Positions 52,608 to 62,735 of a stretch of 64,000 nucleotides of DNA are shown here, in pieces (the stretch's first letter is position 1; every line of letters begins with the position of its first letter). Source of the DNA: an uncultured Spirochaetales bacterium. GTDB lineage: Bacteria; Spirochaetota; Spirochaetia; Sphaerochaetales; Sphaerochaetaceae. A model generated the notes under the pieces. The model saw nothing but the letters and a program-made list of their open reading frames with translations, did not search any database and was not told where the DNA came from. The stretch is from the NCBI GenBank assembly GCA_949293595.1, contig CASFDW010000001.1, positions 186,001 to 250,000 on the forward strand, in the 5' to 3' direction. Position numbers and translations under genes: made by a program.

Positions 52608-54281
52608 TCAATCCTCCTTGATCACCGCACCGCTGTCGGCGGATGTGACGTGCTTTGCATAACGTGCGAGATATCCGGTCCTTATCGGACTCTCATGGAC
52701 TTTCAGATTCCGTTTCCTTTCCTCCAGGATACTTTCATCAACCAGAACGTCCAGTTTTCCGGAAGGGATGTCGATACTGATGACATCACCTTCCTCCACA
52801 AGCGCGATCGGACCGCCGTCGGCCGCCTCCGGCGAGCAGTGTCCGATGCTTGCGCCCCTGGTCGCGCCGCTGAAGCGTCCGTCGGTTATGAGGGCGACCT
52901 CCTTGTCCAATCCCATTCCTGCTATAGCGCTGGTCGGACCCAGCATCTCCCTCATGCCAGGACCTCCCTTCGGCCCCTCGTAGCGTATTATCACAACATC
53001 GCCAGGCTTGATCCTCGATGCGAAAATGGCCTCGATGGCCTCCTCCTCGCTGTTGAAGACCCTTGTAGGCCCCTTGTGCACGAACATCTCGGGGGCAACG
53101 GCGCTTCTCTTGACAACAGCGCCGTCCGGAGCGAGGCTGCCGCGGAGAACCGCGATGCCGCCTGTTGCCGAATACGGATTGTCTATCGGTCTTATGACCT
53201 CGGGATTGTGGTTCTCGGCCTCAAGGTAGCTTTCGGATATGCTTGCTCCTGTAACGGTAAGCAGATCACCATGTAGAAGGTTCTTCTTGTCCAGCTCCTT
53301 CATCACCGCCATGACACCTCCGGCAAGCTCAAGATCCTCCATGTGATCCTTGCCGGCCGGAGCGAGATGACAGAGGTTCGGAGTCTCGTCGCTGATGCGG
53401 TTGGCCTCGAAAATGTCGATCGTGATTCCGGCCTCATGCGCGATGGCCGGAAGATGAAGCATGGTGTTGGTGCTGCAGCCGAGGGCCATGTCGACGCGCA
53501 GGGCGTTCTCGAAGGCCTTTTCCGTCATAATGTCGCGCGGACGGATATCCTTTTCCAAAAGCTCCATGATCTTGTACCCGGCCTCTTTTGCAAGACGCTC
53601 GCGGGCCGAATACACCGCAGGGATGGTACCATTTCCAGGAAGAGCGATGCCTATGGCCTCGCAGAGGCAGTTCATGCTGTTCGCCGTATACATTCCGGAG
53701 CAGGATCCGCAGGTGGGACACGCAGAGTTCTCCCACTCGAGGAATTCCTTGTCGTCCATCCTGCCTGCGGCCTTGCGGCCTACGGCCTCGAACATGGAGG
53801 AAAGGCTCATGCCCCTCTTGTCCCCACCCTTCACGTGTCCTGCAAGCATCGGACCGCCGGATACGAAGATCGAGGGGATGTTCAGCCTCAATGCGGCCAT
53901 GAGCATGCCCGGCACGATCTTGTCGCAGTTGGGCACGAACACAAGCGCATCGAACGGATGGGCGGTCGCCATCACCTCTATGCTGTCGGCGATCAGGCCG
54001 CGCGAGGCGAGCGAATACTTCATGCCCGTATGGCCCATCGCGATTCCGTCGCACACGCCTATGACGGGAAACGCCACCGGATTCCCACCTGCGTTGCGCA
54101 CCCCTGCCTTGACGGCATCGACGATCCTTCCGAGCTCCTTGTGGCCCGGGATGATCTCATTGTACCCGGAAACAACGCCGATTATCGGCATGGATATCTC
54201 CCTGTCCGTCCAGCCAAGGGCCTTCATGAGCGATCTGTGCGGCGCCCTTTCATCCCCTTTCTTCATCAAATCCGATCTCAT
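52608..54281 (-). CDS. ilvD: Dihydroxy-acid dehydratase
   Basis: Iron-sulfur enzyme of 557 residues forming the 2-keto acids of valine and isoleucine from dihydroxy acids. Cluster ligands are visible in [12 protein letters not shown] and [17 protein letters not shown]; the C-terminal block [19 protein letters not shown] is standard. It overlaps leuB by 4 bp (ATGA). Confidence 0.96.
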   Translation of the reverse strand: MRSDLMKKGDERAPHRSLMKALGWTDREISMPIIGVVSGYNEIIPGHKELGRIVDAVKAGVRNAGGNPVAFPVIGVCDGIAMGHTGMKYSLASRGLIADSIEVMATAHPFDALVFVPNCDKIVPGMLMAALRLNIPSIFVSGGPMLAGHVKGGDKRGMSLSSMFEAVGRKAAGRMDDKEFLEWENSACPTCGSCSGMYTANSMNCLCEAIGIALPGNGTIPAVYSARERLAKEAGYKIMELLEKDIRPRDIMTEKAFENALRVDMALGCSTNTMLHLPAIAHEAGITIDIFEANRISDETPNLCHLAPAGKDHMEDLELAGGVMAVMKELDKKNLLHGDLLTVTGASISESYLEAENHNPEVIRPIDNPYSATGGIAVLRGSLAPDGAVVKRSAVAPEMFVHKGPTRVFNSEEEAIEAIFASRIKPGDVVIIRYEGPKGGPGMREMLGPTSAIAGMGLDKEVALITDGRFSGATRGASIGHCSPEAADGGPIALVEEGDVISIDIPSGKLDVLVDESILEERKRNLKVHESPIRTGYLARYAKHVTSADSGAVIKED

Positions 54282-55345
54282 TTCAGCCTCCTAAGTATCT
54301 CGTCGCCCATTTGCGTGGTGGAAACGGCCTTTCCGTCCTTTTCCGCGATGTCCGAAGTGCGGATGCCCGCCTTGAGCGTGTCGGCCACGGCCTTCTCGAC
54401 AGCCAGGGCCTCCTTCTCGAGGCCGAAGCTGTAGCGCAGCATCATCGCGGCGGAGAGTATGGTCGCAATCGGGTTGGCGATGTTCTTTCCCGCTATGTCA
54501 GGTGCGGACCCATGGATGGGCTCGTACATGCCGCGTCCCCCTTCCCCGAGGGATGCGGATGCAAGCATGCCGATGCTTCCGGTGATCATGCTTGCCTCGT
54601 CGGAGAGTATGTCCCCGAACATGTTCTCGGTGAGGATCACGTCGAACTGGGAGGGATTCCTGACAAGCTGCATGGCACAGTTGTCGATGTACATGTTCTC
54701 GAGAACCACCTCCGGATACTCCTTGGCAACCCCGGCGACGACCTTCCTCCAGAGTCTGGAGGTCTCGAGCACATTGGCCTTGTCCACGCTGGTCACCTTC
54801 TTTCTCCGCCTCATCGCGGCCTCGAAAGCCCTTTTCGCGATACGCCGTATCTCCATCTCCGAATAGCTCATGACGTCGAATGCGGAAGAGCCGTCTTCAG
54901 AGAGCCCCTTCCTGCCGAAATAGATGCCGCCCGTAAGCTCCCTGACCACAAGCACGTCAAGGCCGTTTTCGACAAGGCTGTCCTTGAGCGGACAGGCACC
55001 TTTGAGCTCGGGATACATCAATGCGGGCCGGAGATTGCAGTAGAGCCCGAGACCGCTGCGGAGTCCGAGCAGGGCCTTCTCCGGCCTCAGCTCACCCTTC
55101 ATGCCGTCCCACTTCGGGCCACCGACGGCTCCGAGAAGCACGCTGTCGGAGGCAAGACACGCATCCAGGGCCTCCTTTGTCAGCGGCACGCCGTATTCGT
55201 CTATCGAGCATCCGCCCGCAAGCACCGTCTCATACGAGACCGAGTGCCCGTAGATCGCGGCGGTCCTGTCGAGGACCCTGACCGCCTCGCGGACTATGTC
55301 CGGTCCGATCCCGTCACCGGGAACAAGCGCTATTTTCATATCCAT
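54278..55345 (-). CDS. leuB: 3-isopropylmalate dehydrogenase
   Basis: NAD-dependent oxidative decarboxylase of 355 residues, third step of leucine synthesis. Motifs: [47 protein letters not shown], and [39 protein letters not shown]. It begins one base after leuD. Confidence 0.96.
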   Translation of the reverse strand: MDMKIALVPGDGIGPDIVREAVRVLDRTAAIYGHSVSYETVLAGGCSIDEYGVPLTKEALDACLASDSVLLGAVGGPKWDGMKGELRPEKALLGLRSGLGLYCNLRPALMYPELKGACPLKDSLVENGLDVLVVRELTGGIYFGRKGLSEDGSSAFDVMSYSEMEIRRIAKRAFEAAMRRRKKVTSVDKANVLETSRLWRKVVAGVAKEYPEVVLENMYIDNCAMQLVRNPSQFDVILTENMFGDILSDEASMITGSIGMLASASLGEGGRGMYEPIHGSAPDIAGKNIANPIATILSAAMMLRYSFGLEKEALAVEKAVADTLKAGIRTSDIAEKDGKAVSTTQMGDEILRRLK

Positions 55346-55346
55346 C

Positions 55347-55835
55347 TCAGAACCTCCCGTTCATGTATACGGCAAGCCCGCCGGCCTTGATGAGATCCTG
55401 CATGAACGGAGGGAACGGTTCAGCCTGATAAACCTTGCCGGATGTCTTGTCGGTGATCAGCCCAGTGGAGAAGTCAACCTCCACGACATCGCCCGGAGCT
55501 ATCTCGCGGCTCGCTTCGGCGCACTCCATGATCGGCAGCCCGATGTTGATCGAATTGCGGTAGAATATCCGGGCGAACGTGGTTGCGATGACGCATGATA
55601 CACCGGCGGCCTTGATTGCTATCGGCGCATGCTCGCGGCTGCTTCCACAGCCGAAGTTCTTTCCAGCGACAATCACGTCCCCCTTTTCGACCTTCTTCAC
55701 GAAATCCTTGTCGATATCCTCCATGCAGTGTGAGGCGAGCTCGGCCTCCACGCTCGTGTTCAGATACCTTGCGGGTATGATCACATCCGTATCGACATTG
55801 TCACCGTATCTGAAAACCTTGCCTTCTGCCTTCAT
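55347..55835 (-). CDS. leuD: 3-isopropylmalate dehydratase small subunit
   Basis: Swivel-domain subunit of isopropylmalate isomerase, 162 residues. It has the motifs [18 protein letters not shown] and [25 protein letters not shown]. The short form, partnered with the 419-residue LeuC, is the archaeal/clostridial type. It follows leuC by 9 bp with GGAGG upstream. Confidence 0.95.
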   Translation of the reverse strand: MKAEGKVFRYGDNVDTDVIIPARYLNTSVEAELASHCMEDIDKDFVKKVEKGDVIVAGKNFGCGSSREHAPIAIKAAGVSCVIATTFARIFYRNSINIGLPIMECAEASREIAPGDVVEVDFSTGLITDKTSGKVYQAEPFPPFMQDLIKAGGLAVYMNGRF

Positions 55836-55844
55836 ATGACCTCC

Positions 55845-57104
55845 TCAAAGATTCTCCGGGCTTGTGATGAACCCTGTCACCGCGCTTGCGGCGGCCACGT
55901 ACGGGGATGCGAGGTACACCTCGCTCGTCACATGCCCCATCCTGCCGACGAAATTGCGGTTCGTTGTCGATACGCATCTCTCGTTCTCGCTCAATATGCC
56001 CATGTATCCTCCGAGGCAGGGTCCGCAGGTCGGAGTGCTTACAACAGCCCCCGCATCGATGAAAATGTCGAAGAGACCTTCTTCCATGCACTCCTTCCAT
56101 ATCTTCTGGGTGGCGGGAATGACTATGCACCTGACATATGGCGCGACCTTGCGGCCCTTGAGGATCTCCGCTGCCGCCCTCATGTCGGAGATGCGCCCGT
56201 TGGTGCAGCTTCCGATGACGACCTGGTCAATCGCTATATCCGAGGAATCCTTCGCAAGATGCGTGTTCTCAGGAAGATGGGGATAGCTTACGGTGCATTC
56301 GAGCTTCGAAAGGTCTATCTCGACCACCTCCGAGTATTCTGCGTCAGGATCGCTGTTGAAGATCTTTGGCTCCTTTGCCCCGGATTCCTTCAGATATGCG
56401 AGGGTCTTGTCGTCGACCGGGAACAGGCCGGCCTTTCCACCGGCCTCTATGGCCATGTTGCTGATGGTGAACCTGTCGTCCATCGACAGTTCGGCAACCC
56501 CCGGGCCGGAAAACTCCATCGCCTTGTAGAGCGCGCCATCCACACCGATGAGGCCTATGAGATGAAGGATCAGATCCTTGCCGGTCACATACCTTCCGAG
56601 CTTGCCCGTGAGGTTGATCCTTATCGACTCGGGCACCTTGAACCATGCCTTGCCGGTGGCCATCCCGCAGGCCATGTCGGTGGAGCCGACTCCTGTGGAG
56701 AACGCGCCCAGCGCGCCGTAGGTGCAGGTGTGGCTGTCCGCGCCGATGACAACGTCCCCGGCCGTCACAAGCCCCTTCTCGGGCAGGAGGGCGTGCTCGA
56801 TTCCCATGCGGCCGACCTCGAAATAGTTCTTTATATCCTCTTTTTTCGCGAACGCCCTGACGCATGCGCACTGCTGGGCCGCCTTGATGTCCTTGTTCGG
56901 TGCGAAATGATCCGGCACAAGGGCGATCTTGTTCTTGTCGAACACCCTGTCCTTACCGAACTTCGGGAACTCCCTGATTGCAACAGGGCTCGTTATGTCG
57001 TTTCCAAGCACCATGTCCAGATCCGCCATGACAAGCTGTCCGGGATGGACAGAATCAAGCTTTGCGGCATGGGCAAGGATCTTTTCCGCCATGTTCATGT
57101 TCAT
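55845..57104 (-). CDS. leuC: 3-isopropylmalate dehydratase large subunit
   Basis: Aconitase-family iron-sulfur subunit of 419 residues. The cluster Cys residues lie in [12 protein letters not shown] and [36 protein letters not shown] is the substrate loop. It overlaps leuA by 4 bp. Works with LeuD to convert 2- to 3-isopropylmalate. Confidence 0.96.
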   Translation of the reverse strand: MNMNMAEKILAHAAKLDSVHPGQLVMADLDMVLGNDITSPVAIREFPKFGKDRVFDKNKIALVPDHFAPNKDIKAAQQCACVRAFAKKEDIKNYFEVGRMGIEHALLPEKGLVTAGDVVIGADSHTCTYGALGAFSTGVGSTDMACGMATGKAWFKVPESIRINLTGKLGRYVTGKDLILHLIGLIGVDGALYKAMEFSGPGVAELSMDDRFTISNMAIEAGGKAGLFPVDDKTLAYLKESGAKEPKIFNSDPDAEYSEVVEIDLSKLECTVSYPHLPENTHLAKDSSDIAIDQVVIGSCTNGRISDMRAAAEILKGRKVAPYVRCIVIPATQKIWKECMEEGLFDIFIDAGAVVSTPTCGPCLGGYMGILSENERCVSTTNRNFVGRMGHVTSEVYLASPYVAAASAVTGFITSPENL

Positions 57105-58699
57105 TCACTCCTTTTATCCGTATGACCGACAAGCATGTCGTTCTCAAAACTCATCTTCTGCGCACTGTTCTCCGCGCTCGAAAGCGGACCCGAGGAGGAG
57201 ATCATCTTGTTGACCGCGTTCAGACAAGCGAGTATCGAGGCCTCTATGACATCGGTCGAGACCCCGCGTCCGCGGTATACACCGCTCTCGTCGCTTATCT
57301 TGACAAGCACCTCGCCCAGGGCGTCCCTGTGTTCGGTGACTGCCTGGAGCTGGTATTCCTCCAAAGAGAATGGATGCTTGATTATCTTCTCAACACATCT
57401 GAGGGATGCATACACGGGCCCGGTGCCGGAGGCGACCTCCTGGTATGTCTTCTCCCCGTTCTTTGTAAGCGAGATGCATGCGGTGCTCGTCATCCTGTTG
57501 CCACTGTTGACGACGAAGGAATCGAGTGTCCATGTCTGCATCTCCGGATTCTCCTGCGCCTCCACAAGCGCAATGAGATCGCGCTCGGTTATGTTCTTCT
57601 TCCTGTCGCAGGTCTTTTTGAATTCCTTGAAGAGGTTGTCCGCCTGCTCCTTTGTGAGCGTGTAGCCGAGCTCCTCCATCTTCTTGGTGAAGGCATGCTG
57701 CCCGGAATGCTTTCCGAGCACGAGGTTGGTCTTCACCACCCCGACGGACTCGGGGGTCATTATCTCGTAGGTCTTGCTGTTCGCCATCATCCCGTGCTGG
57801 TGGATGCCGGACTCGTGTGCGAACGCATTGTCCCCGACGATGGCCTTGCTGGGATTGATCTTGACACCCGTCGTCTTGCTCAGAAGGCGCGCCGTGCGCG
57901 TGATCTCCTCGGTGACGATCCCCGTCTCATAGTCGAACCTGTCATGTCTGGTCTTCATGGCCATGACAAGCTCCTCGAGCGCTGCGTTGCCGGCCCTTTC
58001 GCCGATCCCGCACACCGTGCACTCCACCTGGCGCGCACCGGCCTCGACGCCTGCGAGGCTGTTTGCGACCGCAAGTCCGAGATCGTTGTGGCAGTGCATG
58101 CTGATTCTCGCCTTGTCGATGCAGGGAACGTTCTTCCTCACATAGGAGACCATGTTGGAAATCTCCGCAGGGGTCGAATAGCCGACGGTGTCGGGAAGAT
58201 TGACGGTCGTGGCCCCCTCCTCTATCGCGGCCTGCACGACGGCGCACATGTAATCGAGATCGGTCCTCGTTGCGTCCTCGAGAGAGAACTCTATGTCGTC
58301 GCAGAGGCTCTTGGCATACCTCACGTTCTCCCTGATCCTTGAAAGGGCCTCCTCGCGGCTTATCTTGAGCTTGTACTCGAGATGGATGTCGCTGGTTGCA
58401 AGAAAAAGGTGGATCCTGGGATGTCTGGCGCACTTGACGGCGTTCCATGCGGCGTCTATGTCCTTTTTCAAAGCCCTTGCGAGCGAGGCCACCACCGGCT
58501 TCTCAACCGCCTTCGCGATGGCCTCGACCGATTCGAAATCACCGGGACTGGATATGGCGAATCCAGCTTCGATTATGTCTACACCCAAGCTTTCAAGCTG
58601 CCTGGCCATCCTGATCTTCTCCTCCAGGTTCATGCTGTAGCCCGGAGCCTGTTCGCCGTCGCGCAGCGTGGTATCGAAAATATAAATCTTTTCCGCCAT
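57101..58699 (-). CDS. leuA: 2-isopropylmalate synthase
   Basis: First committed enzyme of leucine synthesis, 532 residues. The catalytic TIM barrel starts [19 protein letters not shown], with the metal-site [18 protein letters not shown] and [13 protein letters not shown]. The C-terminal regulatory domain is present (residues about 400-530; [28 protein letters not shown]), so leucine feedback inhibition is expected. ATG 58699 is chosen behind GAGGAGGAA; the TTG two codons upstream is inside that spacing. Confidence 0.95.
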   Translation of the reverse strand: MAEKIYIFDTTLRDGEQAPGYSMNLEEKIRMARQLESLGVDIIEAGFAISSPGDFESVEAIAKAVEKPVVASLARALKKDIDAAWNAVKCARHPRIHLFLATSDIHLEYKLKISREEALSRIRENVRYAKSLCDDIEFSLEDATRTDLDYMCAVVQAAIEEGATTVNLPDTVGYSTPAEISNMVSYVRKNVPCIDKARISMHCHNDLGLAVANSLAGVEAGARQVECTVCGIGERAGNAALEELVMAMKTRHDRFDYETGIVTEEITRTARLLSKTTGVKINPSKAIVGDNAFAHESGIHQHGMMANSKTYEIMTPESVGVVKTNLVLGKHSGQHAFTKKMEELGYTLTKEQADNLFKEFKKTCDRKKNITERDLIALVEAQENPEMQTWTLDSFVVNSGNRMTSTACISLTKNGEKTYQEVASGTGPVYASLRCVEKIIKHPFSLEEYQLQAVTEHRDALGEVLVKISDESGVYRGRGVSTDVIEASILACLNAVNKMISSSGPLSSAENSAQKMSFENDMLVGHTDKRSE

Positions 58700-58717
58700 A
58701 TCCAATTCCTCCTCGAC

Positions 58718-59722
<1,005 letters not shown>

Positions 59723-60277
59723 TTATATTTCCTTATTTGTGTTGTTCTCAAGATTCTCATCAGGGCTTACCTCGGTAAGGCCCCTCGAACCGCGCTCAAG
59801 CGCGGTGATTCCGGTCCTGGCAAGCTCGACTATCCCATAGTGCCTTGTGAGCTCGAGAAATGAATCGAGCTTCTCAAGCGATCCCGTGAGCATGAGTGTC
59901 ACGGTGCTCGGGGTGACATCCAGGATCTTCGCCTTGAATATCTCTCCCACCTCGACAATGTTCGGCCTGGTTTTCTCGTCGGCGCGCAGCTTGACCATCA
60001 CCAGCTCCCTCTGGACGGACCCCATCGCAGTCATTTCGAACACTCTCTTGACGTCGACAAGCTTCTCCACCTGCCTCTTTATCTGCTCGACTATGTCCCT
60101 GGAGGCCGTGAGGACTATGGTGATCCGGCTGATCCTGCTATCCTCCGTCTCACCGACGCTCAAGGAATCTATGTTGTAGCCGCGTCTGGAAAAAAGACCC
60201 ACGACGCGCATGAGCACGCCCGAGCGGTTGTTGACCAGAATCGCTATGGTATATCTCTTCCTCTTGTCTCCCTGCAT
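59723..60277 (-). CDS. ilvN: Acetolactate synthase, small regulatory subunit
   Basis: Regulatory subunit of 184 residues conferring valine feedback control on IlvB. The N-terminal ACT domain has TIAILVNNRSGVLMRVVGLFSRRGYNIDSLSVG and the C-terminal half EIFKAKILDVTPSTVTLMLTG. AAGGAGG precedes the ATG. It is the first structural gene after the attenuator. Confidence 0.95.
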   Translation of the reverse strand: MQGDKRKRYTIAILVNNRSGVLMRVVGLFSRRGYNIDSLSVGETEDSRISRITIVLTASRDIVEQIKRQVEKLVDVKRVFEMTAMGSVQRELVMVKLRADEKTRPNIVEVGEIFKAKILDVTPSTVTLMLTGSLEKLDSFLELTRHYGIVELARTGITALERGSRGLTEVSPDENLENNTNKEI

Positions 60278-60294
60278 CCCTTACCTCCTTGGAT

Positions 60295-60331
60295 AAAAAA
60301 AATAGCCCCGGCATATACATATACCACGGGC
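60295..60331 (-). terminator. Attenuator terminator of the ilv-leu operon
   Basis: On the minus strand a hairpin between GCCC (60331-60328) and GGGC (60308-60305), with an inner GGTATA/TATGCC helix, runs into eight U residues at 60302-60295. A competing hairpin is available: GCCACGG (60360-60354) pairs with CCGTGG (60329-60324), using the terminator's 5' arm. The GCCACGG arm starts immediately at the leader-peptide stop, so a ribosome's position would decide which fold forms. Confidence 0.8.
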
Positions 60332-60360
60332 CCATGACAACAGATACTGAAAACCGTGGC

Positions 60361-60438
60361 TCAGCATGTAATGACTAGGACAGATAGGACTACCAGGGAA
60401 GAAAGAACGACAAAACGGGTCATATAATCCTTTTTCAT
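60361..60438 (-). CDS. ilv-leu operon leader peptide
   Basis: A 25-codon frame too short for standard gene calling, with a strong GGGAGGAGAG site upstream of its ATG. Residues 10-23 run VVLSSLVVLSVLVI: six Val, four Leu and one Ile among 25 codons, including two CTA leucine codons. Its TGA lies directly before the first arm of the competing hairpins. This is the layout of ilvL/leuL-type attenuation: when charged branched-chain tRNAs are scarce the ribosome stalls on the Val/Leu codons and the terminator does not form. The function is inferred from layout; the codon content and hairpins are directly visible. Confidence 0.85.
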   Translation of the reverse strand: MKKDYMTRFVVLSSLVVLSVLVITC

Positions 60439-60474
60439 GATGTCTCTCCTCCCTGAATATTTCTTAGATACTCT

Positions 60475-60504
60475 CTTTTACCGCAACTTTGAAGTTTTTG
60501 TCAA
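60475..60504 (-). promoter_or_regulatory. Promoter of the ilv-leu operon
   Basis: Perfect TTGACA at 60504-60499 with TAAAAG at 60480-60475 after an 18-bp spacer, about 35 bases before the leader-peptide ATG. Confidence 0.6.
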
Positions 60505-60642
60505 TTCGAAACGTACGATTTTCATGCTTTAAAATACGGTTTTTCTGCAAAAAAACTGCATAACTATGCAAACTTGCGTCGCAAATCCTTTTGTCGGAAT
60601 GAAAAGGAATGCCCTTTGCGAAACGATTGCCTTCATGAACTG

Positions 60643-60674
60643 AAAACAAAAGCCCCCGGTCGGAGACCGGAGGC
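60643..60674 (-). terminator. Terminator of the nucleoside/sugar ABC importer operon
   Basis: Ten-bp stem, GCCTCCGGTC with GACCGGGGGC (one mismatch, 60652-60674), and a T-rich tail TTTTGTTTT at 60651-60643 on the minus strand, 20 bases after the permease stop. Confidence 0.9.
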
Positions 60675-60693
60675 CTGGTGGTGGAATGATCCA

Positions 60694-61638
60694 TCAGGTG
60701 CGTATTTCCCTGTTGAACGGCTTGCCGAGGCTTGCCGGACTCCCCTTCTGGTTCTTGCTGGTGAACGAAAGGACGACGATGACAAGCACATATGGAAGCA
60801 TGACAGCAAACTCGTACGGGAACGGTATTCCAAGGGATTGGACGACCGTCTGGAATGTCTGTGCGAGGGAAAACAGGAGTGCTCCTCCCATTATCTGGTA
60901 GGGATGCCAGTGTCCGAAATAGACAAGGGCGACCGCGATGAACCCTCTTCCGCTTATCAGCTCGTCGGAGAACATCTTGGCCTGAGCGACCGAAAGGTAT
61001 GCACCGGCAAGACCAGCGAGCATGCCCCCCAGGACCAGCGATTCGTATCTGGTCCGGTTGACGTTTATCCCCATGCTGTCCGCCGCGCGCGGATAGGTTC
61101 CGACAGCCCTCACCTTGAGTCCCCACGGAGTCTTGAATAGTATGAAGTAGCTCACCGGGACGAACAGGAAAGCGAGATAGACTATGATGTTGTGGCTGAA
61201 GAGGATCGGTCCGATCACCGGAATCTTGGAAAGAAGAGGTATCGGGAGATTCGGAATCCCGGGAATCGACTGGGTGCCGCCGACAAAGTACCTGAAAAGC
61301 GTTCCGGCCGTCCCCACCCCGAACATCTGCAGACCGATTCCGGCGATGCCCTGGGGGGCACGGAACGTTATGACCACAAGCCCGAAGAAAAGCCCAAGAA
61401 GCGCACCGACGGCGGCGGCCGCGACGAAGCCCAGGAAATTGTACCACTGGCTGACAGGCCCGCCATGGCCGACGGCAAACGGGATGAGCATTCCGACGAA
61501 CGCGCCCATGGCCATCACGCCCTCGCATCCGAGATTGAAGATGCCGGCCCTCTGGTTGAACATCTCACCAAGGGAAGCCAGAAGCAGCGCCACGGAAAAC
61601 GGTATGCACATCGAAAGGATATTCACAACTATGCTCAT
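60694..61638 (-). CDS. ABC importer permease, NupQ/YufQ type
   Basis: Inner-membrane permease of 314 residues in the branched-chain/simple-sugar family. It has MCIPFSVALLLASLGEMFNQRAGIFNLGCEGVMAMGAFVG, the glycine-rich loop after helix 2, and GLKVRAVGTYPRAADSMGINVNRTRY, the cytoplasmic coupling motif. Known members take up guanosine and other nucleosides with BmpA-type lipoproteins; sugar transport is the alternative. Last gene of the operon; its ATG overlaps the previous stop. Confidence 0.9.
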   Translation of the reverse strand: MSIVVNILSMCIPFSVALLLASLGEMFNQRAGIFNLGCEGVMAMGAFVGMLIPFAVGHGGPVSQWYNFLGFVAAAAVGALLGLFFGLVVITFRAPQGIAGIGLQMFGVGTAGTLFRYFVGGTQSIPGIPNLPIPLLSKIPVIGPILFSHNIIVYLAFLFVPVSYFILFKTPWGLKVRAVGTYPRAADSMGINVNRTRYESLVLGGMLAGLAGAYLSVAQAKMFSDELISGRGFIAVALVYFGHWHPYQIMGGALLFSLAQTFQTVVQSLGIPFPYEFAVMLPYVLVIVVLSFTSKNQKGSPASLGKPFNREIRT

Positions 61639-62735
61639 GCCTCAACCTCCTTGCCCTTCTTTAGGAACAGGGCCTGGTATCTGCGCCATACGCGGTCCTC
61701 GAAATACGTGTTGGAGAGGACCATCTGCGCGGTCACGATGACGAGAATGATTATCCCCTGCATCACATCGACGATGTTCGCAGGAACACCGACCCTGCCC
61801 GGACATAGCGTCGAGCCGTAGATCAAAAGTCCGAAGAAGAAGGAGGCGGGGATTATTCCGAGGGGATGAAGTCCTCCGAAAAGGGCAACGACGACGCCGG
61901 AGAAACCATAGTTGTTCGTGACCCCTTCGATAGCCCGCCGGTGCACCCCCGCAATCTCGATTCCACCGGCGAAACCGGCGAAAGCGCCGGAGATGCACAT
62001 TGCTGCAACCAGATAGAACGGAACGGAGATGCCTCCGTAGCGTGCCGCCCGGTCCTGTGCTCCCGCGGCCCTCATCTTGAAGCCTATCGTGGTCTTCCAC
62101 ATGAGGATGAAGATGATGACGGCAAGAACGACCGCTATCACAAGCCCGTAGTGCAGACGTCCCGAAATCCTTCCAAGCCATGCGTTCCCGCTCAGCCTCA
62201 TCGACTGCGGGGTGCCTCCCCCGCTCATCTTTTCAGCCGGATCCATCATGACGACGCGCAGGCAGAACGTGTAGAACTGTGCCGCAATATAATTGAGCAT
62301 CACTGTCGACAGGAGTTCCGACACCTTCAGTTTTGCCTTGAGTATTCCAGGGATGAACCCCCATGCCGCACCTCCGAGCACCGATGCAAAAAGCGCGAGC
62401 GGAAGCAGAAGCGGACGCGGAAGATCCGGAGCGGCGAGCGCAACAGCGGTGAAGGAAAGGATTCCCATCGCCATCTGGCCCTCTGCCCCGATGTTTATTA
62501 TCCCGCTGCGGTATGCGACCGAGATTCCGATTGCGATTATGCAGAGCGGAATCGCTCTGATCAGGACCTCGGTGATATGCAGGCTCCGCGTGAGCGGAAG
62601 TATGCAGATCGTATAGAAGGTTTTGCCTATATCCGCTCCGATGACAAGCAGTATCACACAGCTCAAAGCCATGGCCGCGAGGGCGGACAGTATGATTATC
62701 GCTATCTTATAGCCGATTTTGAAACCTTTAGTCAT
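61635..62735 (-). CDS. ABC importer permease, NupP/YufP type
   Basis: Partner permease of 366 residues. Conserved segments are IPLCIIAIGISVAYRSGIINIGAEGQMAMG, GIPGILKAK-like GFIPGILKAKLKVSELLSTVMLNYIA and TIGFKMRAAGAQDRAARYGGISV. The start ATG has GGAGTAG upstream and overlaps the ATPase gene by 8 bp. Confidence 0.9.
   Translation of the reverse strand: MTKGFKIGYKIAIIILSALAAMALSCVILLVIGADIGKTFYTICILPLTRSLHITEVLIRAIPLCIIAIGISVAYRSGIINIGAEGQMAMGILSFTAVALAAPDLPRPLLLPLALFASVLGGAAWGFIPGILKAKLKVSELLSTVMLNYIAAQFYTFCLRVVMMDPAEKMSGGGTPQSMRLSGNAWLGRISGRLHYGLVIAVVLAVIIFILMWKTTIGFKMRAAGAQDRAARYGGISVPFYLVAAMCISGAFAGFAGGIEIAGVHRRAIEGVTNNYGFSGVVVALFGGLHPLGIIPASFFFGLLIYGSTLCPGRVGVPANIVDVMQGIIILVIVTAQMVLSNTYFEDRVWRRYQALFLKKGKEVEA

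Noticed and set aside
60464..61528. A 354-codon minus-strand frame
   Set aside because: Shadow of the NupQ-like permease; its composition is dominated by Arg, Pro, Gly and His with no domain.
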